A stretch of DNA of 50,457 bases from Afipia sp. 64-13 (GTDB lineage: Bacteria; Pseudomonadota; Alphaproteobacteria; Rhizobiales; Xanthobacteraceae), in NCBI GenBank assembly GCA_001897755.1, contig MKUJ01000016.1:30637-81093 (forward strand), written 5' to 3'. Positions 20,030-29,165 of this stretch are shown in pieces; within the stretch, counting starts at the first letter, position 1; every line of letters begins with the position of its first letter. A model generated the notes under the pieces. It saw nothing but the letters and a program-made list of their open reading frames with translations. It was not told the origin of the DNA and did not search any database. The position numbers and the translations under genes are program-made.

Positions 20030-20086
20030 CAAAAACAAAACGGGCGCTGGGGATGTCGGCAACTCAACATCCACAACGCCCGTTCT
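20030..20086 (-). terminator. Probable rho-independent terminator of recA
   Basis: Arms AACGGGCG and CGCCCGTT enclose an inner pair (GGATGT/ACATCC). Read on the minus strand the stem is followed by TTTGTTTTTGG. It lies about 90 bp after the recA stop. Confidence 0.8.
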
Positions 20087-20178
20087 CTTCCGAAGGCGCG
20101 GTCTGATCCAGAAGGATTCCCGTTCTTCCGGGACCGCACCGAAACTCAAGTCACGACGAACTCAAGCCTCGGAAGTCA

Positions 20179-21267
20179 TCAATCTTCCGCCGGCTCCTCG
20201 CCTTCGGCATCGCTCTCGGGCGTGCCGGCCAGGATCTGCTCGGCAAGCAGGCCGGAACTCTGCCGGATCGCAGCTTCGATCTTGGCGGTGAGATCGGGAT
20301 TGGCCTTGAGGAAGGTCTTGGCGTTCTCGCGGCCCTGACCGAGGCGCTGGCTGTCATAGGAGAACCAGGCGCCGGATTTCTCGACAATGCCGGCCTTGAC
20401 GCCGAGATCGAGGATCTCGCCCATCTTGGAGACGCCCTCGCCATACATGATGTCGAATTCGACCTGCTTGAACGGCGGGGCCAGCTTGTTCTTCACCCCC
20501 TTGACGCGGGTGGAGTTGCCGATCACCTCGTCGCGCTCCTTGATCGCGCCGATACGGCGGATGTCGAGACGGACCGAAGCATAGAATTTCAGCGCGTTGC
20601 CGCCGGTGGTGGTCTCGGGCGAGCCATACATCACACCGATCTTCATGCGGATCTGGTTGATGAAGATCACCATGGTGTGGGACTTGTTGATCGAAGCGGT
20701 CAGCTTGCGCAGCGCCTGGCTCATCAGACGCGCCTGCAGACCGGGCAGCGCATCGCCCATCTCGCCCTCGAGTTCGGCGCGCGGCACCAGCGCCGCCACC
20801 GAGTCGACGATCAGCACATCGACCGCGCCGGAGCGCACCAGCGTGTCGGCGATCTCAAGCGCCTGCTCGCCGTGGTCGGGCTGGGAAATCAAGAGGTCGT
20901 CGACATTGACGCCGAGCTTGCGGGCATAGACCGGATCGAGCGCGTGTTCGGCATCGATGAAGGCGCAGATGCCGCCCTTCTTCTGCGCCTCGGCGACGCA
21001 ATGCAGCGCCAGCGTGGTCTTGCCGGAGGATTCCGGACCGTAAATCTCGACCACCCGCCCCTTGGGCAGGCCACCGACGCCGAGCGCGATATCGAGGCCG
21101 AGCGAGCCGGACGGGATGACCTCGACGTCCATCGAACGGTCGTTCTTGCCCAGCCGCATCACGGAGCCCTTGCCGAACTGGCGCTCGATCTGGGAGAGCG
21201 CGGCCGACAGAGCCTTGGTCTTGTCCATGGAAGTTCCTTCGACGATACGCAGGGCAGCGGGTGCCAT
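20179..21267 (-). CDS. recA: Recombinase RecA
   Basis: 362 aa. ATP-dependent strand exchange protein and co-protease for LexA. Walker A is GPESSGKTT, the L2 DNA-binding loop region is [17 protein letters not shown], and the acidic tail is [12 protein letters not shown]. The ATG at 21267 has GGAG about 9 nt upstream; an internal ATG at 21228 also has AAGGA 6 nt upstream and starts at MDKTKAL. Relatives I recall keep the longer N-terminus. An alphaproteobacterial SOS box lies 114 nt upstream. alaS lies about 5.5 kb further down on the same strand, beyond the oppositely oriented gcv operon. Confidence 0.98.
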   Translation of the reverse strand: MAPAALRIVEGTSMDKTKALSAALSQIERQFGKGSVMRLGKNDRSMDVEVIPSGSLGLDIALGVGGLPKGRVVEIYGPESSGKTTLALHCVAEAQKKGGICAFIDAEHALDPVYARKLGVNVDDLLISQPDHGEQALEIADTLVRSGAVDVLIVDSVAALVPRAELEGEMGDALPGLQARLMSQALRKLTASINKSHTMVIFINQIRMKIGVMYGSPETTTGGNALKFYASVRLDIRRIGAIKERDEVIGNSTRVKGVKNKLAPPFKQVEFDIMYGEGVSKMGEILDLGVKAGIVEKSGAWFSYDSQRLGQGRENAKTFLKANPDLTAKIEAAIRQSSGLLAEQILAGTPESDAEGEEPAED

Positions 21268-21380
21268 TGGTCATGCTCCTTATGAACGGGATTCGCCGGC
21301 CGGCAAACAGGCTTCCCAGAGGCGGCGGACCGGAATCGCGAAGGACATCCGATGGCAGTAATGTACCCTATTTGTTCCTT

Positions 21381-21395
21381 GTTCGCAATATGTTC
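21381..21395 (-). promoter_or_regulatory. LexA SOS box of recA
   Basis: GTTC-GCAATAT-GTTC fits the alphaproteobacterial LexA operator GTTC-N7-GTTC exactly (minus strand: GAAC-ATATTGC-GAAC). A third GTTC lies at 21374. It lies upstream of recA in a stretch with AT-rich promoter-like sequence. Between this box and the terminator at 21652 (about 260 bp) I see no gene. Confidence 0.88.
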
Positions 21396-21651
21396 TTTTT
21401 GGAGCTGTGCGTACCGTCCGTATTCAACCTCGGATATTCGAAGTTGATTTCGGAGGCACCCGGCCACATTTGTAAACAGCTCGGATCCGACCGGGCAGTC
21501 AGGCGGTGCAATGCTTAAGATGGTTCTTTCATCTGCCGCCCTGCTCCAACCCTTGTTCAGCGCAGATACCGCTGAGCCCCAGGACCGACCGGTCAGCAAT
21601 AGTCGGCATCGCAACGATGGCAGGGTTATCAACCGCCGCTATACAAGCCTG

Positions 21652-21679
21652 AACAAAAAGGCCGCCCCGTGGGCGGCCT
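21652..21679 (-). terminator. Rho-independent terminator of the ABC-hydrolase operon
   Basis: Stem AGGCCGCC/GGCGGCCT with a 5-nt loop; on the minus strand it is followed by TTTTTGTT. It is the first strong stop after the cysteine hydrolase gene (stop at 21846). About 165 bp of sequence without a gene separates them; a small CACCTGAAAACCAGGTG hairpin lies at 21715-21731. Confidence 0.85.
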
Positions 21680-21845
21680 CTGTTGTTCTCAAGCTCCTCG
21701 ACCTACATTTCCCCCACCTGAAAACCAGGTGACGCCGGCTCGTCGCCTCCGGCGCGGATGAGCAAATCCGCGGGTGTCCCCCGGGCGACAAGCCGGCGTC
21801 GTTGCGCACGGGCCGGTCCAGGGACCTGCGCGCAACAGGAAAAGC

Positions 21846-22649
21846 TCAGGACCGGGGCAGCGCCCGGATGATCGAGTCCGACTTGGTGACGAAGCCGAAG
21901 CCCTTCTTGACGTTGAACAGCGTCGCCGCCGTGCAGTAGTCCGGCGAGGTTGTGGCGCAGCAGTCCTCCACCATGACGCAGCCATAGCCGAGGAAATTGG
22001 CGTCGGTCAGCGAGTGCAGCACGCACTGGTCGGTGTTCACGCCGGCGAACAGGATGGTCCTGGTGCCGAGGTTGCGCAGGATGCTGTCGAGCGGCGTGTC
22101 CCAGAAGCCGCTCATGCGGTACTTGTCGACGCAGATGTCCTCCGGCAGCGGCTTGAGCTCGTCGACCACCGCGGCGGCCCAGCTATCCTTCTCCAGCACC
22201 TTGTGACCGCCCACCGGCAGCGGCTCGCCCAGGCCGATACCGACGCCGGTCCGCTTGTAGAGGTGGATCTGGTTCGGCGGCATGTTCATCAGGTCGGGCC
22301 GGTTGCCCCAGTTCACCCAGATCACCGGCACGCCCGCTTTGCGCAGGCCGGGCAGCAGCTTGCGCAGCGGCTCGATCGGCGCGCGCCCCGGCGTGAAGTC
22401 GACCCCGAGATGATGGACCCAGCCATCCTTGGCGCAAAAATCATTCTGCATGTCGATGACCACGATCGCCGTGCGATTGAGGTCCATCGTCACCGACTGA
22501 TGCTCGGCATCGACGGTGATGGGCCGCGACGGCGGCGGTTCCATCGCCATGTTCACGTTGCCATCGCTGACCAGCCATTTGTAGCCGCCGGTGCCGAGAG
22601 GCCTGACCTCGTCCTGCGCCTTCTCCGAAATTTTAGCGTTTGTCGCCAT
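21846..22649 (-). CDS. Isochorismatase-family cysteine hydrolase
   Basis: 267 aa. The Asp-Lys-Cys triad of the family is present: Asp66 (VVIDMQNDFC), Lys176 (VDKYRMSGF) and Cys209 (GVNTDQCVLHS). Such enzymes split C-N bonds in carbamoyl and amide compounds (biuret hydrolase, N-carbamoylsarcosine amidase, ureidoacrylate hydrolase). The core DFC...APIEP layout reminds me of biuret hydrolase. About 58 residues precede the first strand, longer than usual. It is the last gene of the ABC importer operon, 47 bp after the second permease, so its substrate is probably the imported compound or a product of it. The substrate is not identified. Confidence 0.85.
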   Translation of the reverse strand: MATNAKISEKAQDEVRPLGTGGYKWLVSDGNVNMAMEPPPSRPITVDAEHQSVTMDLNRTAIVVIDMQNDFCAKDGWVHHLGVDFTPGRAPIEPLRKLLPGLRKAGVPVIWVNWGNRPDLMNMPPNQIHLYKRTGVGIGLGEPLPVGGHKVLEKDSWAAAVVDELKPLPEDICVDKYRMSGFWDTPLDSILRNLGTRTILFAGVNTDQCVLHSLTDANFLGYGCVMVEDCCATTSPDYCTAATLFNVKKGFGFVTKSDSIIRALPRS

Positions 22650-22696
22650 GGACCTTCCCCTTCAATGGACTTGTGACGGTGAGAACCGCGCGGGCA

Positions 22697-23623
22697 TCAC
22701 GACGCCCCGCGCGCAAACGGTATGGTCAGCGCCGCCGGCTGGCGACTCTTGCCGACGAAGCCGGCGATCGCGATCAACGCCAGAAGATACGGCAGCAGCA
22801 GCAGCAGGGCGACGGGAACGTCGAGCTGCAGCGCCGGCACCAGGAACTGCAGCGCAGTGGCGAAGCCGAACAGCAGGCACGCGCCGAGCGTGCGCCACGG
22901 CGTCCAGCCGCCGAAGATCACCGCGGTGATGGCCAGATAGCCCGCGCCCTTGGTCATGTTCTCGGTGAAGGTGTTGCTGTCGGCGATCGACAGGAACGCG
23001 CCACCAAGCCCCGCCAGCGCGCCGGCATAGAGCACCCCGAGATAACGCGTGCGGGCGACATTGATGCCGGCCTTGTCGGCCGAGCGCGGATCCTCGCCGA
23101 CCGCGCGCACCGCGAGGCCGAACGAGGTGTATTTCAGCAGCGCCCAGGTCACCCCGACCATGAAGATGGCGAGATAAGCGAGCCAGGTCTGGTGCGACAG
23201 CGCCGGGCCGATCACCGGAATGGACGTGAGCCACGACCAGTTGAGCTGGGTGAAGCCGGGAATGGCGTCGCGCGACAGCGGCCCGAAAATCTCCCGGTAG
23301 AGGAAGGTCGTCGCACCGAGCGCCAGAATGTTGAAGCCGATGCCGACCACGAGCTGGTTGGCGCGCAACGTCACGCTCAGGATGGCCTGCACATAAGCCA
23401 CCGACACCGCGGCAATGACACCGGCCGCAAGTCCGGCCATCGGCGATCCGGTTGCCCAGGACGCCGCTGCCGCGGTGAAGGCGGAGGTCAGCATCATGCC
23501 GTCGAGGCTGAGGTTGAGAACGCCGGCCCGCTCACTGAGCATTTCGCCGGCGCCGGCGAAGATCAGGGGCACAGCGAGGCGCAGGCCCGATCCGATGAAA
23601 ACTGCGAGTTGTTCCTCGATCAT
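22697..23623 (-). CDS. ABC transporter permease, nucleoside/BMP type (second permease)
   Basis: 308-aa membrane protein of the BPD-transp-2 (branched-chain/nucleoside) permease type: about eight helices, LNLSLDGMMLTSAF near residue 35, and GANQLVVG-like RANQLVVGIGFN. It resembles YufQ/NupC. It overlaps the first permease by 4 nt (ATGA), so the two should form a heteromeric channel made from one transcript. Confidence 0.92.
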   Translation of the reverse strand: MIEEQLAVFIGSGLRLAVPLIFAGAGEMLSERAGVLNLSLDGMMLTSAFTAAAASWATGSPMAGLAAGVIAAVSVAYVQAILSVTLRANQLVVGIGFNILALGATTFLYREIFGPLSRDAIPGFTQLNWSWLTSIPVIGPALSHQTWLAYLAIFMVGVTWALLKYTSFGLAVRAVGEDPRSADKAGINVARTRYLGVLYAGALAGLGGAFLSIADSNTFTENMTKGAGYLAITAVIFGGWTPWRTLGACLLFGFATALQFLVPALQLDVPVALLLLLPYLLALIAIAGFVGKSRQPAALTIPFARGAS

Positions 23624-24732
23624 GAGTTCGGCTTTCTATTCATAAGAATGGCGGATCCGGCGATGGCGATCACGATCAGACCCTGACAGATCAAGACCAC
23701 TGCCGATGGAATATGAGCGGTGATTTCCATGTTGATGCTGCCCGAACGCAGGAAGCCGAACAGCAGCGCGCCAATCACCACACCCACGGCCGAGCCGCGC
23801 GACAACAGACCGACGACCAGGCCGTCGAAGCCGTATCCGGAGGAGAAGTCACTGGTCAGGTAATATTGCTGACCAAGGATCATGATCGCGCCGCCGAGGC
23901 CGCCAAGCGCGCCGGAAACGCCCATGGCGAGAATGATCAGCCAGCTCGCCCGCAGACCGGCGCGACGCGAGGCCATCTCGTTGAGACCGACCGCGCGCAG
24001 CTTGAGACCCAGCGCGGTGTGACGCAGCACGAACCAAACCACGATCACGGCGACGATCGCGAGCGGCAGACCGATGTGCAGCGGCGACGAGCCGTCCGCC
24101 GGGAACAGCAGCGGCAGTTTGGTCGCATCCGGGATCTCGGGGGATTCCGGCAGCGAGGAGACGTCGCTGATCGGCTTGCGCAGCAGATGGAACGACTCCA
24201 CCGACCAATACACCAAAGGCAGCGCGATGAAGGACAGCAGCAGCGTGCTGATGACTTCGTTGGTGTTGCGCTTGGCCTTCAGCACGCCGGCGAGCGCGCC
24301 CCAGCAGCCGCCGGCGAGCGCGCCGACGAACAGCGGGACAATGAAGGCGAGACCGAACGGCAAGGACCCCGCCCCGTGCAGCGCCATGGCGGTGGCGAAC
24401 ATGCCACCGATGGCGATCTGGCCTTCGCCGCCGACGTTGGTGAGGTTGGCCCGGTTCGCGAAGATGAAGCCGAGGCCGACCAGGCCGAGGCTGATGGCGC
24501 GGTTGAGCGAGGAGCCGATGTTGAAGCTGCTGCCCGCCATGCCGTCCCAGAACGCCTCGACCGCTTCCGAAACCGATCCGCCGGTGATGGCGATGATCAA
24601 CAGGCCGATCAGCAGCGCGCCGATCGTGGCGACAACCGGAACCACGACCTGCAACGGGATCGCCCCTTTCAATCCATCCGGCCAGCTCAGGCTCGAGGAT
24701 TTCACTGCAAATTCCGACTTAGACATGTTCAT
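23620..24732 (-). CDS. ABC transporter permease, nucleoside/BMP type (first permease)
   Basis: 370 aa; YufP/NupB-like, with a longer N-terminus, ANRANLTNVGGEGQIAIGG and KRNTNEVISTLLLSFIAL segments typical of this subfamily, and about ten hydrophobic helices. Its start overlaps the ATPase stop by 14 nt; an ATG two codons in is also possible. Forms the membrane part of a BMP-dependent importer with the next gene. Confidence 0.92.
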   Translation of the reverse strand: MNMSKSEFAVKSSSLSWPDGLKGAIPLQVVVPVVATIGALLIGLLIIAITGGSVSEAVEAFWDGMAGSSFNIGSSLNRAISLGLVGLGFIFANRANLTNVGGEGQIAIGGMFATAMALHGAGSLPFGLAFIVPLFVGALAGGCWGALAGVLKAKRNTNEVISTLLLSFIALPLVYWSVESFHLLRKPISDVSSLPESPEIPDATKLPLLFPADGSSPLHIGLPLAIVAVIVVWFVLRHTALGLKLRAVGLNEMASRRAGLRASWLIILAMGVSGALGGLGGAIMILGQQYYLTSDFSSGYGFDGLVVGLLSRGSAVGVVIGALLFGFLRSGSINMEITAHIPSAVVLICQGLIVIAIAGSAILMNRKPNS

Positions 24733-26278
24733 GTCCCGACATCATCGCCCCAATTGACTCTCGGCTGAATGAATCCGACGACAGCTCGCCGACAAGCTTG
24801 CCGCGGTAAATGACGGCGATGCGATCCGACACAGCGATCAGTTCTTCAAGCTCGCTGGAAATCAGGAGCACGCCCAGTCCGCTCTCGCTCGCCGCGCGGA
24901 TCCGGCTGTAGACGGCCTCGATGGCACCGACATCCAGACCTCGCGTCGGCTGCGCCGCGAGCAGGAAGATCAGAGGATCGAGCGTCAGCTCGCGGGCCAG
25001 CACGGCCTTCTGCTGATTGCCGCCGGACAATCCCGACATCGGAATCTCCGGGCCGCTCGCGCGCACGTCGAACTCGCGCATCAGCTCGCGGGCCGCCAGG
25101 CGCATCGCCGGACGATTGACGAAACCGAATTTGGTGAATTGCGAGATCGAGCCGAGGAACAGGTTCTCCTCGACCGACATCTCCTTGATGCAGGCCACCG
25201 CATGACGGTCTTCCGGCACGATGCCGACGCCGGCCGCGGTGATCTCCTCCGGCGAGCAGCCGTCGAGGTTCTTGCCGCCGGCCGAAATCGAGCCGGACGC
25301 CTGCTGCAAGAGCCCCGCGAGAATGAGACCAAGCTCGGTCTGGCCGTTGCCTTCGACGCCGGCGATGCCGACGATCTCGCCGGGCATCACCTTGAGGTTG
25401 ATGTCGTCGATACGAGTGACGCCGTCCAGATCGTTATAGGTCAGATGTGACAACTGCAACGCCGGCTCGACGGTGCGGTCCTGCGACAGCATGGAAACGA
25501 CCTTGCTGTCAGCTTCGTTCTGGTTCTCGATGCCGATCGTGGCGGCGAGAACCGATCCGGGCGAACGCACGTCGCGTCCGACCATCGAGCGGACCAGCGA
25601 CTGCATGTCCGCCCCTTCCATCTTCACCGTCTCGACGACCTTGCCCTGACGCAAGACCGTGGTGCGGTCGGCAATGCGCTTGATCTCGCCGAGCTTGTGG
25701 GTGACGAGGAGCACTGCCTTGCCGCGATCCACCAACTGGCGGCAGATCGCAAGCAATGCATCGATTTCGTCGGGCTGCAGCACGGCTGTCGGTTCATCCA
25801 GAACCAACAGCCGTGGATCGCCCAGCAGGCACTTGATGATCTCGACGCGCTGGCGCTCGCCGACCGACAAATCCTCGATGCGTACGTGCGGATCGATCCG
25901 CAGGTCGTACTCGGCCGCAAGCTCCGCCATGCGATCGATCACGATGCGCGGCTCCAGCTTCGGGCCGGAACGGCCCAACATGAGGTTCTCCGCCACCGTC
26001 ATGTTCGGCACCAGGCTGAAATGCTGGTGCACCATGACGATGCCTTTTTGGAGAGCCTCGGCCGGCCCCGCCGGGTGGAACGTCTCTCCCGCAAGGGAGA
26101 TGACGCCCGCATCCGGCTTGTGCACACCGAAAATCAGATTGCAGAGAGTCGACTTGCCGGCACCGTTTTCACCGAGAAGGCAGTGGACCTCCCCGCTCTC
26201 GACTGTGAGGCTCACATTGTCGAGAGCGGTGAACGAACCAAACCTTTTCGTCAGGCCGGACAGCTCCAGAAGCGCCAT
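24719..26278 (-). CDS. ABC transporter ATPase with two nucleotide-binding domains
   Basis: 519 aa with tandem ABC domains. Domain 1 has Walker A GENGAGKST (about residue 38), signature LSVGERQRVEI and Walker B LLVLDEP. Domain 2 has a changed Walker A, GVEGNGQTE, the signature LSGGNQQKAV, and LAAQPTRGLDV at Walker B, where the usual catalytic Glu is Gln. This asymmetry is normal for the sugar/nucleoside (CUT2/BMP) subfamily. It starts 4 nt after the BMP gene stop. Confidence 0.94.
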   Translation of the reverse strand: MALLELSGLTKRFGSFTALDNVSLTVESGEVHCLLGENGAGKSTLCNLIFGVHKPDAGVISLAGETFHPAGPAEALQKGIVMVHQHFSLVPNMTVAENLMLGRSGPKLEPRIVIDRMAELAAEYDLRIDPHVRIEDLSVGERQRVEIIKCLLGDPRLLVLDEPTAVLQPDEIDALLAICRQLVDRGKAVLLVTHKLGEIKRIADRTTVLRQGKVVETVKMEGADMQSLVRSMVGRDVRSPGSVLAATIGIENQNEADSKVVSMLSQDRTVEPALQLSHLTYNDLDGVTRIDDINLKVMPGEIVGIAGVEGNGQTELGLILAGLLQQASGSISAGGKNLDGCSPEEITAAGVGIVPEDRHAVACIKEMSVEENLFLGSISQFTKFGFVNRPAMRLAARELMREFDVRASGPEIPMSGLSGGNQQKAVLARELTLDPLIFLLAAQPTRGLDVGAIEAVYSRIRAASESGLGVLLISSELEELIAVSDRIAVIYRGKLVGELSSDSFSRESIGAMMSGHEHV

Positions 26279-26282
26279 TTGA

Positions 26283-27272
26283 TCAGCCCACCCGAACCTT
26301 GATCTTGCCGGACAACAGGTCTTCTTCCAGCTCCTTGATCTTCGACTTGATTTCCGGAGTCTCGCCGGTGCAGACGCTGATGCCGGCCGAACGCGGACCC
26401 ATCACCAGACCGAACGGCTTGTATTCGGGGTGCCAGGTGCCAGCGACCATCTGGTCGATCGCGTACTCGTACATGTAACCGATGCCGCTGGTGGTGTAGG
26501 CGATGTAGAGCGGGTTCTTCTCACCGCAATAATTGGTGTAGCTGCCAATCATCTTGGTGCCCTTCTCACGCGCCGCCTGCTCCATGCCGCGCACGCCGAG
26601 ATTGAGGATGTTGTAGTGAACGTCCGCGCCCTGCGCGATCGCCGCCAGGGTCGCTTCCTTCGCCTTCGCCACGTCGTCGAAATCGCCGGTGTAGCTCTCG
26701 ATGCACTTGACGTCGGGCTTGACGTTCTTGGCGCCGTTGCAGAATTCCTTGCCGGTGTTCACGATCGCCGGGATTTCAAGGCCGCCGACATAGCTGACCG
26801 CGCCGTTCTTCGACATCATCGCGGCAACCGCGCCGGCGATGTAACCGATCTGGGCCTGCAGCACGTCGTACTGCGCCACGTTCTCGGTCGGCTGACCGGT
26901 CGGGCCGACGATCGAGAACTTCACTTTCGGAAAGCGCTTGGCGACCTTGAGCACCGAAGCCTGGGTCTGACCGGCGCCGCCGATCACGAGGTCGTTCTTC
27001 ATCGCAAGCGTCACGAGCGCCTGCTCCATATCGGCGAACTTCACGTTCTCGATATAGGTGACCTTGATCTTCTTGCCGTAGCGCTTCTCGGCTTCCTTCA
27101 TGCCGTTGTAGCCGGATTCCATCCAGCCGTGGTCCGCCTTCGAACCCGGAATGAGAATGCCGATCTTGATGGGCTCATCCGCAGCCTTGGCGAGAGTGAA
27201 TGCACTCGCTCCGGCAATCAACGCGGCCGACAACACGCCAGCCTGCAGAACACGACGACGATTCTGAGTCAT
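26283..27272 (-). CDS. BMP-family substrate-binding lipoprotein-like protein of the ABC importer
   Basis: 329 aa with a signal peptide (MTQNRRRVLQAGVLSAALIAGASAF, cleavage near LAKAA). No lipobox Cys is evident, so it is probably periplasmic. The BMP/PnrA fold is recognisable by IGILIPGSKADHGWMESGYNG and by VVNTGKEF-like and GVRGMEQA segments. Family members bind purine nucleosides, but relatives bind other ligands, so the ligand remains unknown. First gene of the five-gene operon BMP-ATPase-permease-permease-hydrolase. Confidence 0.9.
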   Translation of the reverse strand: MTQNRRRVLQAGVLSAALIAGASAFTLAKAADEPIKIGILIPGSKADHGWMESGYNGMKEAEKRYGKKIKVTYIENVKFADMEQALVTLAMKNDLVIGGAGQTQASVLKVAKRFPKVKFSIVGPTGQPTENVAQYDVLQAQIGYIAGAVAAMMSKNGAVSYVGGLEIPAIVNTGKEFCNGAKNVKPDVKCIESYTGDFDDVAKAKEATLAAIAQGADVHYNILNLGVRGMEQAAREKGTKMIGSYTNYCGEKNPLYIAYTTSGIGYMYEYAIDQMVAGTWHPEYKPFGLVMGPRSAGISVCTGETPEIKSKIKELEEDLLSGKIKVRVG

Positions 27273-27424
27273 ACAAAAATCCCCCTGTTACGTTTCCTTG
27301 ATCTGCGACAGCCAACTCGTTCGTCGTTCGGCATTTCGACTTATGTCGATTGTGGCGCACATCTCACAGGTCGATCTAAAAACAAACTCGTTCGATTGCC
27401 TACGCGCGCAGCCGTATAGACCGA

Positions 27425-27533
27425 ATTCACATCGTGAATGTTTTTTGAAAAACGCCGCGAAAAACAGCGTTTTGCGGCGGCGCGACAATTGGCTGCATGA
27501 AAATCGGCGGGGCATAGCTCTGGTATGCCAGAG
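27425..27533. promoter_or_regulatory. Two dyad sites upstream of the BMP operon
   Basis: ATTCAC-ATC-GTGAAT (27425-27439) is a perfect 6-bp inverted repeat that also fits the LysR pattern T-N11-A. CTCTGG-TATG-CCAGAG (27518-27533) is another perfect dyad. They lie about 150 and 245 bp upstream of the BMP start, in an otherwise gene-free gap (27273-27661). The neighbouring LysR regulator is the obvious candidate binder, but this is inference. Confidence 0.4.
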
Positions 27534-27661
27534 GCGCGGCAGTGCGAACGCTCTGCACTGTCGCGGGCAGCAGCCCTCCGTTTCGCAAGCGACTCGCGCT
27601 TGCACGCAACCCTTCGTCGCAACACCGGGATGTCCGCCCCCTCGTCGCCACGGGCCGTCCA

Positions 27662-27689
27662 AACAAAAAGGCGCCCCGAAGGGCGCCTT
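27662..27689 (-). terminator. Rho-independent terminator of the fdrA-DUF1116 operon
   Basis: Perfect 9-bp stem AAGGCGCCC/GGGCGCCTT with a TTCG loop on the minus strand, followed by TTTGTTT. It lies 28 bp after the DUF1116 stop and separates this operon from the ABC importer operon. Confidence 0.92.
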
Positions 27690-27716
27690 CCTGCTGACAG
27701 CAATGTGTCGTTGCGC

Positions 27717-29165
27717 TTAGGACTTCGCTGCGCCGTCAGCCAGAGCCTGCACGGCTTCGGTGAAGCACTTCATCGGAGCCTTGACGATGCCGGCGCCGAT
27801 AATGCCCTTGCCGGCTTCCTTATGCGCGGTCGCGGTGTTGATGACCGGCCGCATGCCTTCGTCGACCACCTTGCGGACGTCGATACCGACCGGCGCGCCG
27901 ATGAAGTCGAGCGCCGGCAGCGTGAAGCCGGGATTGCGTCCGACCGTGATGAACGCCATCTCGCGCGAATAACGCAGCGCGTCCTGCGGCGTGCCGCCGA
28001 CGAACTGCACCATCGCCGGAGCGGCAGCCATGGCGAACGCGCCGAGGCCCGAGGTTTCGGTGATGGCGCTGTCGCCGATATCCGGATTGGCATCGGCTTC
28101 GCTGAAGCCCGGCAGGAACAGACCGACCGGCACGTCCGCCTTGCCAACGAACCAGCTTCCGCCAAGACCGCTGACCCGGATACCGACATTGACGCCGTTG
28201 CGGGCCATGGCGGTGACGATACTGCTGTGCGGCACGCCATGGGCTGCGTCCATGGTGGATTTGCACGCGGCCATCGACAGGCTGAGGAAGAACATGTCGT
28301 CCGCGCCGACAATCTTGACCACGTCCTGGACGATGTCCTTGGGCGTATTGGAGCCGAGCAGCGATTCCATCACCGCGCGCAGCAGCAGCAGGGTCGCCGC
28401 CGTGTTGCGGTTATGGACGTCGTCGCCCATGTGCAGCGCCTGCCCCATGATCTGCTTCAGCGGCAGGCCGCCCTCGATCCCGGCGACCGCGGTCTTGAGC
28501 GCAGGCGCCAGCACGTTCTCGATCCACTTCAGGCCGGCGATCACTTCGGGCGCGAAGGCGCCGAAGCGAAGGGTTTTCGCGCCGCCCGATTCCATCATCG
28601 GCGCGTAGCCGAAAGTACCGCCCGTCTTGTTCTCCACGACGAACAGCGGCATCGACGGCGAGATGATACCGCTCATCGGGCCGACCGCGCCGAACTCATG
28701 GCACGGCGCAAAGCGGATAGCGCCGCTGCCGGCGAGCTTCTCCGCCGCCTCCTGGGTGTCGGCCCATTTCTCGTAGAGAATGGCGCCGATCACGCCGCCG
28801 CGCATCGGGCCGCACATGTCGTCCCAGGCGATCGGCGGACCGGCGTGCAGCAGCGTGCGACCCATATCCGGCCACACCTCGGAGGCGTGCAGAACCACGT
28901 CCACCCACACGGGTTGCGCGGTGAGGATCCGCTGCAACGCCTCCTCGTTCGCGCGATCGACCAGCGAGCCGAACGCCTCCGGATCGTCCTTGTCGCCGAC
29001 GATCTGCGCAAGGCTCCAGGCCACATCCGGATTGCCGTCGCCGACCGGCTGCCACTGCAGCCGCACCAGAGGAGCCTTGGCGCTTTCGATGCCCTTGTCG
29101 AGATCGGACGCGCCGAGGCTGATGACGGAGGTTTTACGGTCAAGAAGAGAATACGCCATGGTCAT
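27717..29165 (-). CDS. DUF1116 protein (YlbE/AllG-like)
   Basis: 482 aa, full length for DUF1116. In E. coli this family (ylbE) sits next to fdrA in the allantoin locus and is reported as a subunit of oxamate carbamoyltransferase. Typical segments are WDDMCGPMRGGVIGAILYE, RFGAFAPEVIAGLKWIENVL and GDDVHNRNTAATLLLLRA. It overlaps fdrA by one base (TAATG), which indicates coupling. The usual third partner (DUF2877, YlbF) and carbamate kinase are absent here. Confidence 0.85.
   Translation of the reverse strand: MTMAYSLLDRKTSVISLGASDLDKGIESAKAPLVRLQWQPVGDGNPDVAWSLAQIVGDKDDPEAFGSLVDRANEEALQRILTAQPVWVDVVLHASEVWPDMGRTLLHAGPPIAWDDMCGPMRGGVIGAILYEKWADTQEAAEKLAGSGAIRFAPCHEFGAVGPMSGIISPSMPLFVVENKTGGTFGYAPMMESGGAKTLRFGAFAPEVIAGLKWIENVLAPALKTAVAGIEGGLPLKQIMGQALHMGDDVHNRNTAATLLLLRAVMESLLGSNTPKDIVQDVVKIVGADDMFFLSLSMAACKSTMDAAHGVPHSSIVTAMARNGVNVGIRVSGLGGSWFVGKADVPVGLFLPGFSEADANPDIGDSAITETSGLGAFAMAAAPAMVQFVGGTPQDALRYSREMAFITVGRNPGFTLPALDFIGAPVGIDVRKVVDEGMRPVINTATAHKEAGKGIIGAGIVKAPMKCFTEAVQALADGAAKS

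Noticed and set aside
19648-20178. Small RNA gene in the gcvP-recA gap
   Set aside because: The hairpins there are R1/R3 repeats and the recA terminator; no other structured block with promoter and terminator was seen.
27500-27560. Sigma-54 promoter upstream of the BMP operon
   Set aside because: A TGGCAT motif is present, but the second element at the right spacing (GC with TTGC context) is missing.
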